From contig CM034600.1 in NCBI GenBank assembly GCA_020091685.1, forward strand, positions 12,628,438 to 12,692,437: 64,000 bases of DNA. The letters run 5' to 3'. Within the stretch, counting starts at the first letter, position 1; the number at the start of each line of letters is the position of its first letter. This stretch comes from Lutjanus erythropterus. Lineage: Eukaryota; Chordata; Actinopteri; Lutjaniformes; Lutjanidae. The position numbers and the translations under genes are program-made. This document shows positions 22,854 through 35,379 of the stretch, piece after piece. The notes below the pieces were generated by a model. That model was not told where the DNA came from. It saw nothing but the letters and a program-made list of their open reading frames with translations, and did not search any database.

Positions 22854-23434
22854 TGCAAAAACAGCTGGATTTGTGACGTGTTCTTCAAACAGAAGAAAGA
22901 GTAGAAAAAAGAAAATAATTCATCTGCATATACGGTAAAGAAAAAGAAAATTAAGCCCGTCTCCACAAAGTTTGCATCCATTGTTCTTCAACATAGCAGA
23001 GCTTACCTTTGTCTCTTTGGAGTCACCGGTGTGATTAGTGGTTTGAGTTTAGCATTCTGAATAGCAATGTTTTCTACATGAACATAAGATTTTATCACTG
23101 AGCACTGTGCCAAATGTGGAGAATTGTGTGCAAGTGCAAGTGCTGTGCAAAAAGTGGGGTTTAGAACTACAATGTTGGTGAAAAGCATGAAATGCGTTTA
23201 TATTTATGCAAAATTGGTGTAAGATAAGGAACATGAGTTACAGGTTTTGGTTATTCCCCAGATAACAGCATTTGAGCCTCCCACCCTGAGTGTGGCGTCA
23301 GAGGAAAATGGCCGCAGTGCAAATGTGGTGAATTGTGTCTCAAGTTTCAGTGTTACTGTGAAAACAGCTGAGAAAACAAAAAAAATATTTCAACCACTAA
23401 CACAATTCAAAAGAACAACATGAAACCATCAGTC

Positions 23435-23440
23435 TTTATT
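23435..23440 (-). terminator. il17rb: Candidate IL17RB polyadenylation signal
   Basis: AATAAA on the minus strand, about 1.1 kb past the IL17RB stop. It is a plausible signal for a long 3' UTR, without cleavage evidence. Confidence 0.4.
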
Positions 23441-24548
23441 CCCGTGTACACAAGCATGTACAGACAGAGAAGCAGGTTACCCTGGAAACACACATCTACT
23501 GAGACACTTAGTGCTTCCAGTCCTCTCTGTGTGCTCTGCGAGAAAACTTAAAAACAGGGAAACCAATCCACTCGTCAAAAAGCCCCCTCTATCCACCATG
23601 CACCTTTTGGTTGAATAAATCAAGACTACTAGATTACACTCATATATATATAGATTGTACTAGACCATACAAGCTGTTAAGTCATAACATGCTGACATAA
23701 AAACACATAAGGTAGCAAGTTAAATTTTCTGTCTGAGATTATAAACAAATATTCTTGAGGGATTACAACATACAGTGTAACAGAGCATGTAACCTTTAGT
23801 TTTAGTTGATGGATAATAAGGAAATGTATTCTGCCACAATCCACCACTTTCTCTTAAATCAATCTTTTAAGGAGAAATACTTAAGTCCCGACTGCACATG
23901 TGGGTTGAAAGGACACTCTAACCTGTTAATATGGGCACAGAAATTAAAATCTGCAACTAACACTAAGCTCATGTGCTGCTCAAGCATGCAGTGTGAACCA
24001 GCTGAAAACCCGTTATTCTGAAAGCAAAAGCCAAAAACAAAAGCTGACTGCTCCAAAGATACACACTCTGGACTTGGTGTTCAGTGACTGCCTGCCATAA
24101 TGCTTGTCAGACTCCATTAACATATTGCTCAATGTAACTGTTATAAACATCTACTTCATCTAAAAGATTATTAGTGATTTTTTTTTCCTCTATTACTTTC
24201 GATGGAGAACATACTGGCTGTAGCATTGATGCCGTACAAGTCTGTATTTCAACTTAGCATGTTTCCTTAATCTCTGATGACAAATCATGGTTATTTTATG
24301 ATTTTGTACAGTAAATATATCACGTTTTTTCTCTAAGGTTTGCAGATGTAACAAACATATCTGTTTATAAGTCAGTATTTTGGTAACAAAAATAAGTCTA
24401 AGTCATATGTAAAAAATAAAGTAAATAAATACATTTTAGAAAACAATAAGCATAATGAAAGAGTCAGCTATCCACTAATCTACTATTCTGTCTACTACTC
24501 TGACCTATCCTTGTTATCCATCTGTGGAAACATTTTAATTACAGACGT

Positions 24549-27500
24549 TCAAATAGTTGTGACTACAGATTTTAATGGTTCCACCTCTTTGATGATGCTT
24601 GGCTGATGTCCGCCTAGATTTTCTACAGCTTCCCGCAACTTTACAGCAGTCTTGTCAACCTTGGGTTTGGCGATCAGATCTGCTATCTTCTTCCTGTTTT
24701 GCCTCTGGGTGTGAAGGCTGCTGTACAGCTTGTTCAAGTCCTTCATCAGACAAAAAGTCTTGCAGGCCCTCAGTTCCGGCGCCAGATTACTTGGCCTCTT
24801 GTCCTGCTGCTGGCCCAGCTGCACCACCCAGAACTTAGCCAAGTCACTGGTGCTCTTTGCGTGGCTCGCCACCATGTTGAGGATCAGGGGGTAAAGGTCA
24901 TGAGCTGCAGCTGGGATGGAGGGTTCTGGGAGGCCGTTGTTGGGAGGAGAGTCACTGGGCTGTGAAGACAGCTGCGAGAAGAGAGTTCAACTTAAGTTTT
25001 AAGACATTATGAGAAGGAGGACAGTAAATCACGCACAACCACCACAGGCACCTGAGCAATGGAGTAAACAGAGCTGCACCCCTTTAGCAAATGCATGCTT
25101 TTGCATCCACACTTTTTGTTCAGGCAACTTTTAAAAAAGTCTTAAAATCTTTGCTGCCACAGAAATAAAATCCCCAAATAAAGCAAAACATTCTGCAATC
25201 AGTCATCTGGAAACACACCTGATAGACAGTGTTATGAGTTCATGTTTAATTTGGCGTGTATCTGATCCAAGAAGCAGCAAACATTTTAGTGACAACTCCT
25301 AATTTTTTAAAACTGTTTTCCTCTCATGGTTGAATCCCTCTGAAATAGTGTAGCTGACCAACAGGCACTGGTAGCGAGCTTTGGATACTGTCAACATACA
25401 TATACACATTATTTGCACTTCAAGAGTTACGTGTTTTCATAGACATCTAAAAAATAGTTAATATTTCATATTTTTTAAAGGGAATTTGGTGTAATATTTC
25501 CCCTAGAAAGTGCAGGGAGGTTCAGTTTAATTCAGGCTGCTAATATGTTATATTTTTTTAAATATTTTGTCACAACTACAGAAACACTAGGTAACTGCTA
25601 AAACATGATAAGGTTGTCTGTTGTTGACTGCTACTAGTTATTGGTTTGATTAATGGTATAATAATTTGTGTATTGATTACTCACATGGCTGACCAGGGTA
25701 ATGGACTGGTTGTACATTTTGACTCGTCAGACCAGGAAAAACACAGGTGGATAATAACAGTGATTAAAGCTCAGTTACATTAGGTGTCCAGTAACAGTGA
25801 CCGTGAACCAGCATGCACAATACAAGGACCTCCCCTAAGTGGGACAGAGCAGTCGTTAATACACCTTTGCGTTTTCCAGTATGACATGTCGAAATGTGTG
25901 CTGTGCAACTAGTCCATTATAAGCTAATTGTACTCAGTTTCTAACAGTATGCAGTAAATGGATGTTTTGTGTGCATTTATCTGCCACTCACTGTTGAAAG
26001 TACAGAACACAATGGAAAAAAATACGCTTTTATATATTACAGTACTAAATAAAGTAAGATTTATGGTGTAAGGGGATGATTGAAGGCTCTGTATTGCGGG
26101 AATTAGCACTATCAGGTGTTACTGAGAATTTCCTACCATACTAATCTCACACGCCCACTTTTTAACTGTAAATAGGCACTCATGACAATTGTAAAAGGTC
26201 AAGGATTACCCTGAGTGACACAATAAAGTCCTTATTTTGGTCCCGGATGTAAAGAGATAAAGGCAAATTTAACTTCATATTCATTGTGTAGTATTTCTTT
26301 GGTATTCTAATTGGTGATAAACTCTTTGAGAGAACAGGTTGGTTTTGTCTGCAATAAGGTCACTAAATCTCTTTCTGAGATTCTGAGAATAATGTACACA
26401 GCATTATATTACACTTTAAAGTAGTAATATGTTATATTTGAGCATTCAAAAATAAGTACTGCAGTAAAATAGTGAATTGGAGCCACAGATGGAATATTAA
26501 ATGCAGCTGCAGGTCAAATCCCTATTCAATATATGACCTATGCTTGAACCAAGTTGTTTCCCTCCCCTTTCCTCCCTTCGGGCAAATTTTCTGAAGCCTG
26601 CAGGGACACTGAAAATGATGCAGGATGAGTGCAACAATCTTAAGTAGATAATGACAAATGCAGACAAATCCCACATTGTAAGTTGATCCGCTGCTCCAAA
26701 AATGCGTACTTTGGAGTTGGAGTGCAGTGACTCTGTTGCTCAATCTAATTATTATGATCATCCACTGACTCTAGAAGATAATGACTGATTTCTTATAACT
26801 CATCAACACTAACTCATTCAGCAAATATTCTGCATTAATATGAACTCTAATAAACCTAGAACAAGAAAAACAAATACAGATGTTTTGGTCTGCAATGGGA
26901 ATTTTAAAGGAGAACATGGTGGCTGTAGCGTTGTTTTCAGAAGCAAACTTGTTGCATGTTTCCTTTTATGACTATCATGGTCATTTTATGATTTAGAACA
27001 ATAAATATATTACATATTTCTCTTTTCATGTATCCATATCCAACATTCTGTAATATTGCCAGGGCACTTACTTTTCCTGTTTTATTTGTACAAAATATTG
27101 CTGCTGCAGAAACGATTTATCAGATCAGCAACATTTTACAACATCATACAAGTTGTTGTACCAAGCACCTCTTTTTTTATTACAGCTGTTGACTATATTT
27201 TTGACATCAGCACTCTTCAAATCTGCACATTTGTTTTTATTTACTTCATCATTTTATATATTATTGTTCAAATAATTCACCATTCGATAATTAGCCAGCT
27301 AATAACATCCCATGGTCAGTTTCCTATTGAATATTCTGTGGCTATCTGTCATTCTATCATCTATCTATCATTCCTAGTCAGACAGAAATAAATGTTAAAG
27401 ACAAATAACACTCTTTACCTGTGGACACACGATGAGCACGCGGTCTGCAGCCTTGGCCTGTTCTGCCAGCCAGCGCATCGGCCCCAGCTCTGCAATCTTC

Positions 27501-30500
27501 CCCTGCTGCCACATGTCGACAGCGACGCTGCAGCCGCCGTTCCACTGCAGGAACTCTGCCAGGGCCACAACTGCCCGCTGGAAGGCCAAATTCTCAGCTG
27601 GGTACACCACGAGGACAGGAACGGCATCCATGGGAGCTACAGGCAACATTTTGAAACCCAGTGATGTGGCAAAGTTGGCTCCACAGCATTTATCTGGGGA
27701 GTAAGAAATTATTGAAAAGGTTAGTTTTCTCCAGCATCAGGCAGCAGCAGTGTCAGTCACTTTATGTAAGCTAGAAGGGTTTTCTGAATTTCTACGAAAA
27801 ATGTGTAGCTAGCACGAGCTTGATAGTTTTAAATACTTCTTTCATCCAACCTTCAAATCTAGGAGGTGAAGCACATTTACATTACAAGACAGGAAGACGT
27901 CTAGCTGCAGTGGAACTAATTTCATTTCATATTCAGCATTAAGAGAGTTACTTTACAAATATATACCAATATTTACTAATTACCTGTTTAAAAATTTAAT
28001 CAGTAACCAAATGTAAGTATCACAATATTAAAGTAATGGAACGTGATTACCTCCTGTTAGTTTTGGATTACCTGAATACCAAATATGGAAAAACTGTTTA
28101 GCCCAATATAATTTTTTTATGTTTATTAATTGTATGCCTGCTATTCTTTCCTTTAAGCACAAAAGCAGATTCAGTTCATTAGTGTTGATTATGCACATTT
28201 TAAACATACTTTGTTGAGTAACTATCCAAGTCACATGTCACACTTAAACTTCAAAAAAACTGCCATAAACTTATCCCAACCTGGGGCTTACACACATCAT
28301 CCCAGTCACTAGCATCTTTTTTCTGCTTATTTCGGTGCAGCTAACGTTAGCAGTTGGTCTTGCCTGAAGAATTATAGATGTCATTTTAGATGTCAAGTCT
28401 TTGGATGGTGACAACATTTTGAAGATGACAATGTTGTTACTGATTAAAAGTAAAATAAGCTAGTGAAAACATTTTTTCCACTAGAAGCCATGATGATGAA
28501 TTAGGAGCTGTAAGATTAAAGAGACTCATAAGGTGCTGCAATATGTGTAAACTGTGCAAGGTAGTATATAGTCCTTTATTTCCAAATATATTTTAAAATT
28601 GCTGTCCCACTAAAAATCTCATTTTTTATTAAATGTATCTGTACTCTGATTACGTCTTTTTTCCTGTAAAGGAATACAGTTCCCTTTTCATGTATCCTTA
28701 TTATGTAATCTTACATACAATCCCAAAGCCTACTTGTAATTATATTTGTATAACTTTTTCAAGTTTGTTTTTACTTGTACTTAAGAATGCATTATGTTGA
28801 TCTACTTAGTCACTTCTAAAATCATTATTCACTGCCCAGTGGGCCGACAATTTGAATTATGTCCAAAGCTTTCATCTGCACCTTTGTAAACAATGAGGCT
28901 ATCCAAGTTCAAATGGGCAACGGACAAAAAAATAACCCCAAAACACTGCACTTTGATTAAAATAATGAAATATCATAATCTTGGGTAGGGTTAGGAAACA
29001 AAAGCTCTTTGGTTAAGGTTAGAGAAACATTAATAAATAAATCTAATGTCTCAATACACTGCTGACGTCTGAATAATGCTCTGGACACTACGACTGCACA
29101 GTGTATTGCAAGACTGCCTGTTTTGGTAGAAAACAAATGAAATATGTTGTCAGTGTTGTGTTGTATTTACAGATTATGTAGCAGGAACTCAGGATCATCA
29201 AACTGGCCAGTCCCGCAAAAATGGCCATGGCCACGCTGGTGAAGTTGGTAGTACCAGGGACAACTGGTGTAGTCTTAGCCGTCGTTCTTTCAACTGGAGT
29301 AATTTTAAAAAATATTATTAAAGAAAGAATAATCAACATCTGTCATAAAGTACAATGTATTACATTATGCATACATACACACATGCCCAAGAGATATTGC
29401 TCACCTGTAGAAATAGAAGAAGTTGTAGGTGCAACAGCTGGTCAGAAAACAGAGAAGAAGGTTTAAACATTTTAATACTTTTCACATCATGCAGTCTGTA
29501 TGGACACAACATACACACTGCCTGGACAAAAAAATCACTACCTGGATTCATCTAAGCAAATATGTAAGATCCTTCCATTGGATAATTACTGCCATGATTA
29601 ATATGTTTCAGCTGACAACAAGTTATTTAACCCTAACTGATGCAGCGAGTAGCTTCTCATTTCTTAAACAAACATATGACAGAAGACATATCCTGTGCTC
29701 GTGGAAAATACATTACTTTGTTTCAGAAGGGTCAAATTATTGTCCTGCATCAAGCAAAGAAAACAACTAAGAAGATTGATGAAACTACTAAAACTGGGTT
29801 AAGAACTGTCCAACACATTATTAAAACCTGGAAGGACAGTGACGAACCATCATCTTCCAAGAAGAAATGTGGTCAGAAAAAAATCCTGAATGATCACTGA
29901 AACATTTGGTGAAATCAAATCGTAGAAAATGTAGGAAAATGTAGTATTTCAATATTGTGCAAATAACAAGGTTTGTATGCAATGTTATGGAGACAGTAAA
30001 CGGATAGTTTGGATTATCTGATGTGGGGTTTTATGAGGTACTTATCAATAGTCAGTGTATTACCTGCAGTCGATGGTGGTCAGCACTAACCAAGTTAGCA
30101 ATAAACTGCTGTGGACAGGGTCAGCAACAAAATGTTTTTTTGCCACTTAAAAAAAGTCCACCTAAAATAATCAGTATCAGTATAAGTGTATGCTTGATTT
30201 CTAATATTTTCACAGTTCTTTTGCAGCCTGTCAGCTTTTTCTTATGGGAAACTAAGCCAAATATCACTCCCTCCAAACCAACCAAACACCATAGGTAAAC
30301 TTAGTAATTTTAAGATGCAGAGCACAGGAGTTTAAGATCTACTGCCGCCTCAATTTATTTAATTTGTTTGCATTCTTGTGTGACTTGGGTGAATCCAAAC
30401 AATCCTTTTAAAACACAGACGGTGAAAGTGGTGAAAATATTCAAAATTTAGAATTTTTTAGGTGCACATTTTGAATGGCTAAAATATCTTTTGTTGTTAA

Positions 30501-33500
30501 CCCTGTCCACAGCAGTTCACTGGTTTAGCTTCCATGCCGGTGCCTCTCTCAACTTCTCCTAACTTGGGCATCTGACCACCACCTACTGTAGGTAATACGC
30601 TGACAAGTAACAAGTACCTTATACAACCCAACATCAAACAATTTGAACTATCCCTTTAACTAATGTTTCTTATGCAGGGCAGTGTGTCTAACAAACTAAC
30701 GACAAATTGCCTGCTTAAATGAAAATAAAATACTCTGCTGCAAGTATTGAAAAATTGGAGAATTTAAAAAAAAAAACTTACGTGGTATTATGCGGGGAAC
30801 AGTGATACTGGTTACTCTGCATGGTAGGCCGCTCCCCTGCTGAGGCAAAGGGAGATTGCAAGCCTGGATGGTGTGGATGCCAGTGGACTTGCTCACTACA
30901 TAATGGAACCATATCTGGATTTGAAAAGATGACAACCAGTAAATATAGTTTAATCCTTTCAACCTCACATACCCTTCAGTAAGTCCATTATGTCAACCTC
31001 ATGCTGTCCAAACAATCACAGATTAAACATTATCACTTTTAATCAAGATTCCATCCCCATGATACCTGTGTCGACTCAGTGTGAACTGCATTGGCCAAAC
31101 TTTGATTATATTCACAGTCGTATGTTGATCCTGAGATGATTATCCGTGTTCCGTCCAGAAAATCAATACTCGCTGCAGAGACAGAAAATGTCAAAAAAGT
31201 TCAAAATATCAGATGACCATCACTGGCCATTAGATTTCAATCAGTCAGTATCCTTCACTTCCAGCATGGCAGAGTATGTACCGTAAATGTTTGTCAGGTC
31301 TAGTGCAGTCACCTCAACATGAGGTCATGAGTCCCGTTTGTCAAGTAGGGGAGGCCGGGGCAATTGTAACACACTCAATTCCTACCAACAAACACAAGCT
31401 AGAGGGATGCTTCTTATTCAGTAGGATTCTCTGTCTCCCTGTGGAACAGGAGCAGCATCATTTCACCGCAGCAGAAGTTTTCAACAACAATATGATTTTG
31501 ACATAAATCAATTTTATCTCTGGGTTACTGGTTAACATGAGCAACCTATGCTAACATAGGCATTGCTAGCTAGCATATAAGATTTTATCATGGCTTCAGG
31601 ATATTGGACATATACAGTATATATATTAGGCCACATAGCCCAATGTAAGGACCCTGTTTTTCTGTGTTGGCAAACATATTTCACCAAATTCAAATGTAAA
31701 CACTTTCCTAGTCTTCTGCAAAACAATGTTTGGCATCAAGAAGAATCTGAACATATATACAAACTACAGCTGTAATGTGATTACTTTGAGGTGTATATTG
31801 AGATACAGTGGGTTAATATTACTTATTTTTTCAGTGTTACAATTGCCACCATGTAAGAGGCAAATGAAATGCTTCTTGCATTAAATTAAATATTATAGCT
31901 GATGATATATATTATCATCATTATGTTTTTCCTCTCTCATTTCTGTTACTACGAAACACCGGAGTGGCCAGTTACAGCGTGCCGCTACTTCCATTGTCTG
32001 AGCATCTCTGCTGACGTGCAGACGTCCTTTCAAACATCATGGCGGAAGGCTTGCAGCCAAAGTTAGCTAAATTAGCTTATTAGATAGAAAAGAGACACAG
32101 AATGTTCTTCGATTTGTAGAAAGCAATATATCAGTGGGTGGAGTGCGATGCCACAATACCGGCTATGTACTGCACTGTCTGCAGAGAGTTCCTGGCTAAA
32201 GCCAATAAAAATGTATTATTTTTCTGCAGCAACGGAAGCTACAGAAAACAGAACTTGGAGATTTTCAGCTGTGATTGGGCGTTAAACAGGTGGTTCACCC
32301 GTTCAGAGAGGACACAGAGGGTGTAACTGGTAGGGATGTTCCTGGCGACTAATTTCCCTGTTGATTAAACGCAAAGTTTCATTTAGACAAGTCGACTAGT
32401 CTAACAGTGAATAAACACTGCCAAACCGCGCTGGTTTTACAAGCTGTCATCTATCCGACGTTGCTGATATAATCATCCGGGGTTGCCTAGGCGATCAGGT
32501 TAGCGAGAGGGGCTGCAGTCTGACACTGCCGCAGCCCCAACTAGTGGCGGGCGGCTGCATAAAATCTTAGAGGCAACAGATAACTGGCATCATGCATGAA
32601 TGAAATATTTATAAATAGTTTAAACGACCAGTATTTCTGGTGCCGACTAGAGAGGGCGGCTCACTAGTTGTCTAATCGTGCACATCCCCAGTAACCAATA
32701 CTGTTTAATTACTGTGAAATAGCACTCAAACATTTCACTGATCTATACAAATTCCCAATTAAATACAATGTTGAGTTGAGTTTGAAGTTTACTGAACATG
32801 TTAAAAGAATAAAAACAAAATAAAAACAAGCTATAAGAAAGAAAGAAGATCCCTTATCCCTTCTTTGTTGGCTTTAATATAGCTAATAAATACTTCTCTC
32901 TGAAGAAAGAAGTATTGTGTAGTGTTTTATACAGTCAACACGCAATGGATTTTAGTTATAAATAAGTTGTGAGCAAAAGTATGCACCACACAGCCAGACA
33001 AAGAACCTCCTAGGCAGGGCAAGTAGGAATTTAGATGGGGCAAATAGATTTGAGAAGTACTTTGCCTGCAGGGCAAGTAGGAAAAAACCTTAATGTGACC
33101 ATGCAACTGTATTAATAATTGGTGCACATGTATCAACAGATGACTGGCATATTTCAAGTAATCTGTTAGTTATGAATGAAAATGTGAAAAATGTTACACT
33201 TGCCCCCGGTCTCCCCTAAATGAATTAACCAGTGCCTGGGACATCTACTCTGTTACTGGATAAATTACAATAACAGAACAAATGATAAATAGTCATTACA
33301 GATTAATGGAAATTAATGGACAATGCAATGATGCATAATAATCACTCAGTCTTGTATTACATATATTTATTATTTGAGAATTCTGCACCATTTGTGTGTA
33401 GAAGTGTCTGGTAAACTGCCATAAAGTCAACAATATCAAGTGGTGTCAGTTTCCATGTGGAAAAGATACAAAGTGCCCTCTCCTACCATCAATGTTGATT

Positions 33501-34698
33501 GCCCAGCTTATGTTTATCTTATATCTTTCTCCCTCTGGCACCAGCTTCGCTTTCAAGTCCACCGGCAAAGATGGAGACAGCTCACTGTGAGGAGCGAACT
33601 CTGGAACAAAAGACCACAAGAAATCCACACGTTAATAATGTGTGCAGTATTATTCTGACATTTAAGCAGATGTTCTTTGTTAGTTCAGCTCTTGAAGAGT
33701 ACTGTTTGTTCCAGTCTGTCAGAACACCAGAGAACACTCAATGTAAAAACATTATATTCATTATATTCTGGAACTCCTGAGTTATACAATGTGTTGAAAA
33801 CCAGTGTAGCCTCTGACTGTATTCAGTCAGTTTCAGTCAGGTATTTTAAATAAACTTTTGTTGTTTACCCCTGGGCTACATAAACAACGTAAAGCTGGCA
33901 ATCTGGCTGTCATCCTGAATTAATGCAAAATACAATACAATACAATATAATATAATATAATATAATATAATGCAAAAAGAAAGGTGAGAGCTATTTAGAA
34001 CAGAAATAAATCTTAAGTGCAAGTAATCATCCACTAGCCTTGAAAGGATGGTTCACCCAAAAAACAAAAATACATTTGTTTTCATACCTGTAGGTCGATT
34101 TATCTGTCTAGATTGATGTGGCGTTACCTGCTGAGTTTTGGAGATATCACCAATAGAAATGCCTGTCATCTCATATGGAAACTAGACAGCACTCAGCTTG
34201 TGGCGCTCAAAGCACAAAAAATATATTTGATTTGAAACTCAACAGCAACATCTCTTTCCACAGTCGTAATGGTCACTCAAGTAGGAACTACTTTTTTAAA
34301 GTAAGAAGGGAAAGTAAGAAGGCAAAAGTAAAAAATATGTATTTTTGATGTTGGGTAGAACTGTTCGTTTAAAGTTTTGTCTCCGCATTGACCTGCAAAT
34401 TATATTTTATATCAAAACCACACAAAAAAAAAAGTATTTTCGCTTTTTAAGTTAGATGATATTATTGACATTAGAGGCTAGAGTTCATCCGGAGTAAGAA
34501 TAATAAATATGACAACATACCATCAACTTCAACACAGTCCATTTTCTGCAAAGAAATAAAAAAAAAAAATCACGTACAGGTAAATCACTTTGAATCTGAA
34601 ACTGGAAGAATTACGTGGTAAAGTCGTTAACTTACAATTCCATGTGGTGCCACCTGAGCAGCGATGAAGGAGACAAAAATCAGTGCGATTCCCCACAT
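24549..34698 (-). CDS. il17rb: Interleukin-17 receptor B-like, with shortened ectodomain
   Basis: Nine coding exons: 34698-34636, 34545-34521, 33600-33487, 31172-31066, 30914-30782, 29437-29405, 29293-29171, 27693-27419, 24971-24549. All phases agree, giving 431 residues (human about 502). The N-terminal signal peptide is MWGIALIFVSFIAAQVAPHG. A first fibronectin-like domain follows (LVPEGERYKINISWAINIDG and onward). Next come a Thr/Pro/Ser-rich stretch (VAPTTSSIS, TTAKTTPVVPGTT), one membrane helix (VAMAIFAGLASLMILSSCYI) and a cytosolic SEFIR domain (PVLVVYPAENLAFQ; MWQQGKIAELGPMRWLAEQA). IL17RB binds IL-17B/IL-17E and signals through Act1 by SEFIR-SEFIR contact. The second extracellular domain of the human receptor was not found. 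An upstream in-frame ATG at 34838, joined across a 5' intron (exon end 34821, acceptor before 34716), would add twelve residues, but it lies at the predicted TSS. Head-to-head with CHDH as in mammals. Confidence 0.92.
29518..29930 (+). pseudogene. Fragment of a Tc1-like transposon in IL17RB intron
   Basis: The sequence begins CACTGCCTGGACAAAAAAAT, a typical terminal sequence of a fish Tc1-like element. It then encodes a degenerate first part of the transposase DNA-binding domain (KGQIIVLHQAKKTTKKID, then GLRTVQHIIKTWKDS). It ends before any catalytic domain. It lies in the intron where the missing second receptor domain would be expected. Confidence 0.65.
30001..30656. mobile_element. Long-inverted-repeat MITE in IL17RB intron
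   Basis: The left arm (GGATAGTTTGGATTATCTGA, AGTCAGTGTATTACCTGCAG) recurs inverted in the right arm, which ends AACTATCCCTTTAA. The same family occurs at 6778-6975 (one arm), 47861-48645 and 53290-53915. Full copies end at TTAA. No ORF. Confidence 0.7.
31347..33217. mobile_element. 1.87-kb inverted-repeat DNA element with nested insertion
   Basis: The left end AGGGGAGGCCGGGGCAATTG continues to TAACA and matches the reverse complement of the right end (AGGGGAGACCGGGGGCAAGT). A further internal copy of the end motif, GTGTTACAATTGCCACC, is at about 31834. No transposase ORF was recognised. A hAT-like element is nested inside at 32331-32690. It lies in IL17RB intron sequence between 31172 and 33487. 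Confidence 0.65.
32331..32690. mobile_element. hAT-like MITE, complete
   Basis: Ends TAGGGATGTTC and GCACATCCCCA are inverted repeats. Flanks GTAACTGG and GTAACCAA may be an aged 8-bp target duplication. It is related to the partial copy at 10323. Confidence 0.6.
33936..33972. repeat. ATACA/ATATA pentanucleotide microsatellite
   Basis: Repeated AATAC units change into repeated AATAT units (acaatacaatataatataat). Confidence 0.9.
34045..34378. repeat. 'GGTTCACCCAAAAA' interspersed element
   Basis: It begins GGATGGTTCACCCAAAAA and ends near GGGTAGAACTGTTCGTTTAA. Related copies lie at about 42598-43227 and 49837-50300. This is a common fish MITE-like repeat without an ORF. Confidence 0.6.
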
Positions 34699-34820
34699 CT
34701 TCACTACCTGAGTAGCCTAAAAAGCACAACAAAAATTAATAAACAGAAAAAGTGAGAAATACGTACATTTTCACAATTCAGAGCACATTCAAACCTGAGT
34801 GCAGAGCACAACCTGCTCAC

Positions 34821-34838
34821 CTGTGATCCACTTTCCAT
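34821..34838 (-). other. il17rb: IL17RB 5' exon with in-frame upstream ATG
   Basis: On the minus strand ATGGAAAGTGGATCACAG is followed by the donor GTGAGC. When joined to the acceptor before 34716 it is in frame with MWGIALIF and would give MESGSQATQVVK ahead of the signal peptide. A TATA-box-based start would fall almost on this ATG, so it is more likely leader sequence. Confidence 0.45.
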
Positions 34839-34860
34839 CTGACACTACAGTTGCTCCGTT

Positions 34861-34868
34861 AATTTATA
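34861..34868 (-). promoter_or_regulatory. il17rb: TATA box of IL17RB
   Basis: TATAAATT on the minus strand lies 25 bases downstream of MITE copy C. It would place transcription start near 34838, at the beginning of the first exon. Confidence 0.55.
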
Positions 34869-34892
34869 AACCTGCTAAGCCCCGCCCGCGCC

Positions 34893-35122
34893 GGTCAAGA
34901 AGGGACCGTTGGTTTAGAAAACTCTCGCGAGATTTGTAAGCGTTACACATTGTACAAGCTAATCATGTTTTTATTAATAATTTAAAGGCTGTGGTTAAGG
35001 TTTGGGTAGGTTCAGAGACAAAAACACTCAGCTAGTGTCAGAGAAAGATTATGATTTGGGTTAAAAATTATCAGTCTCGCGAGATCTTTCCTGCGTTTGG
35101 GGGTTCCCCTCTAGACACGACC
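34893..35122 (-). mobile_element. TCTCGCGAGA-bearing MITE, copy C
   Basis: This 230-bp element is in the reverse orientation to copies A and B. Plus-strand ends are GGTCAAGAAGGGACCGT and TTCCCCTCTAGACACGACC. Perfect TCTCGCGAGA palindromes lie at 34923-34932 and 35075-35084. Read on the minus strand, its interior matches copy B, for example AAAGATCTCGCGAGA followed by the 'aacccaaatcataatctttctct' block. It sits immediately upstream of the IL17RB TATA box. Confidence 0.8.
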
Positions 35123-35140
35123 GAGCAAACTGTCTGTGGT

Positions 35141-35374
35141 GGTCGTGTCTACAGGGGAAACCATAAATTTGTGGAACCCTCGCGAGATCTCTACGTTTTG
35201 TTTATTCTCTGCGCAGGTTGTACAAACTAATTCTGTTTTATAATGTGACAACGCTGTTGTTCAGGTCTACTTAGATTTAGGGACCACAACACTTTGTTAA
35301 GAACATAATTTGAGTTAAAGCGATGACTCTCGCGAGATCTTTCGCGCGTCTGGGGTTCTCTCCTAGATGAGGCC
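35141..35374 (-). mobile_element. TCTCGCGAGA-bearing MITE, copy D
   Basis: This 234-bp element follows copy C after 18 bp, in the same orientation. Its left end is GGTCGTGTCTACAGGGGAAA and its right end CTCCTAGATGAGGCC. A variant palindrome CCTCGCGAGA lies at 35178-35187 and a perfect TCTCGCGAGA at 35328-35337. It borders the putative first exon of CHDH. Copies C and D together occupy most of the IL17RB-CHDH intergenic space. Confidence 0.8.
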
Positions 35375-35379
35375 GTTGC

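Larger units (their letters stand above)
21215..23430. other. Intergenic stretch between ACTR8 and IL17RB
   Basis: Mostly repetitive. Two small hydrophobic open frames at 21345-21533 and 21563-21757 are AT-driven and have no family features. The remainder is described under the inverted-repeat element and CA repeat. Confidence 0.5.
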
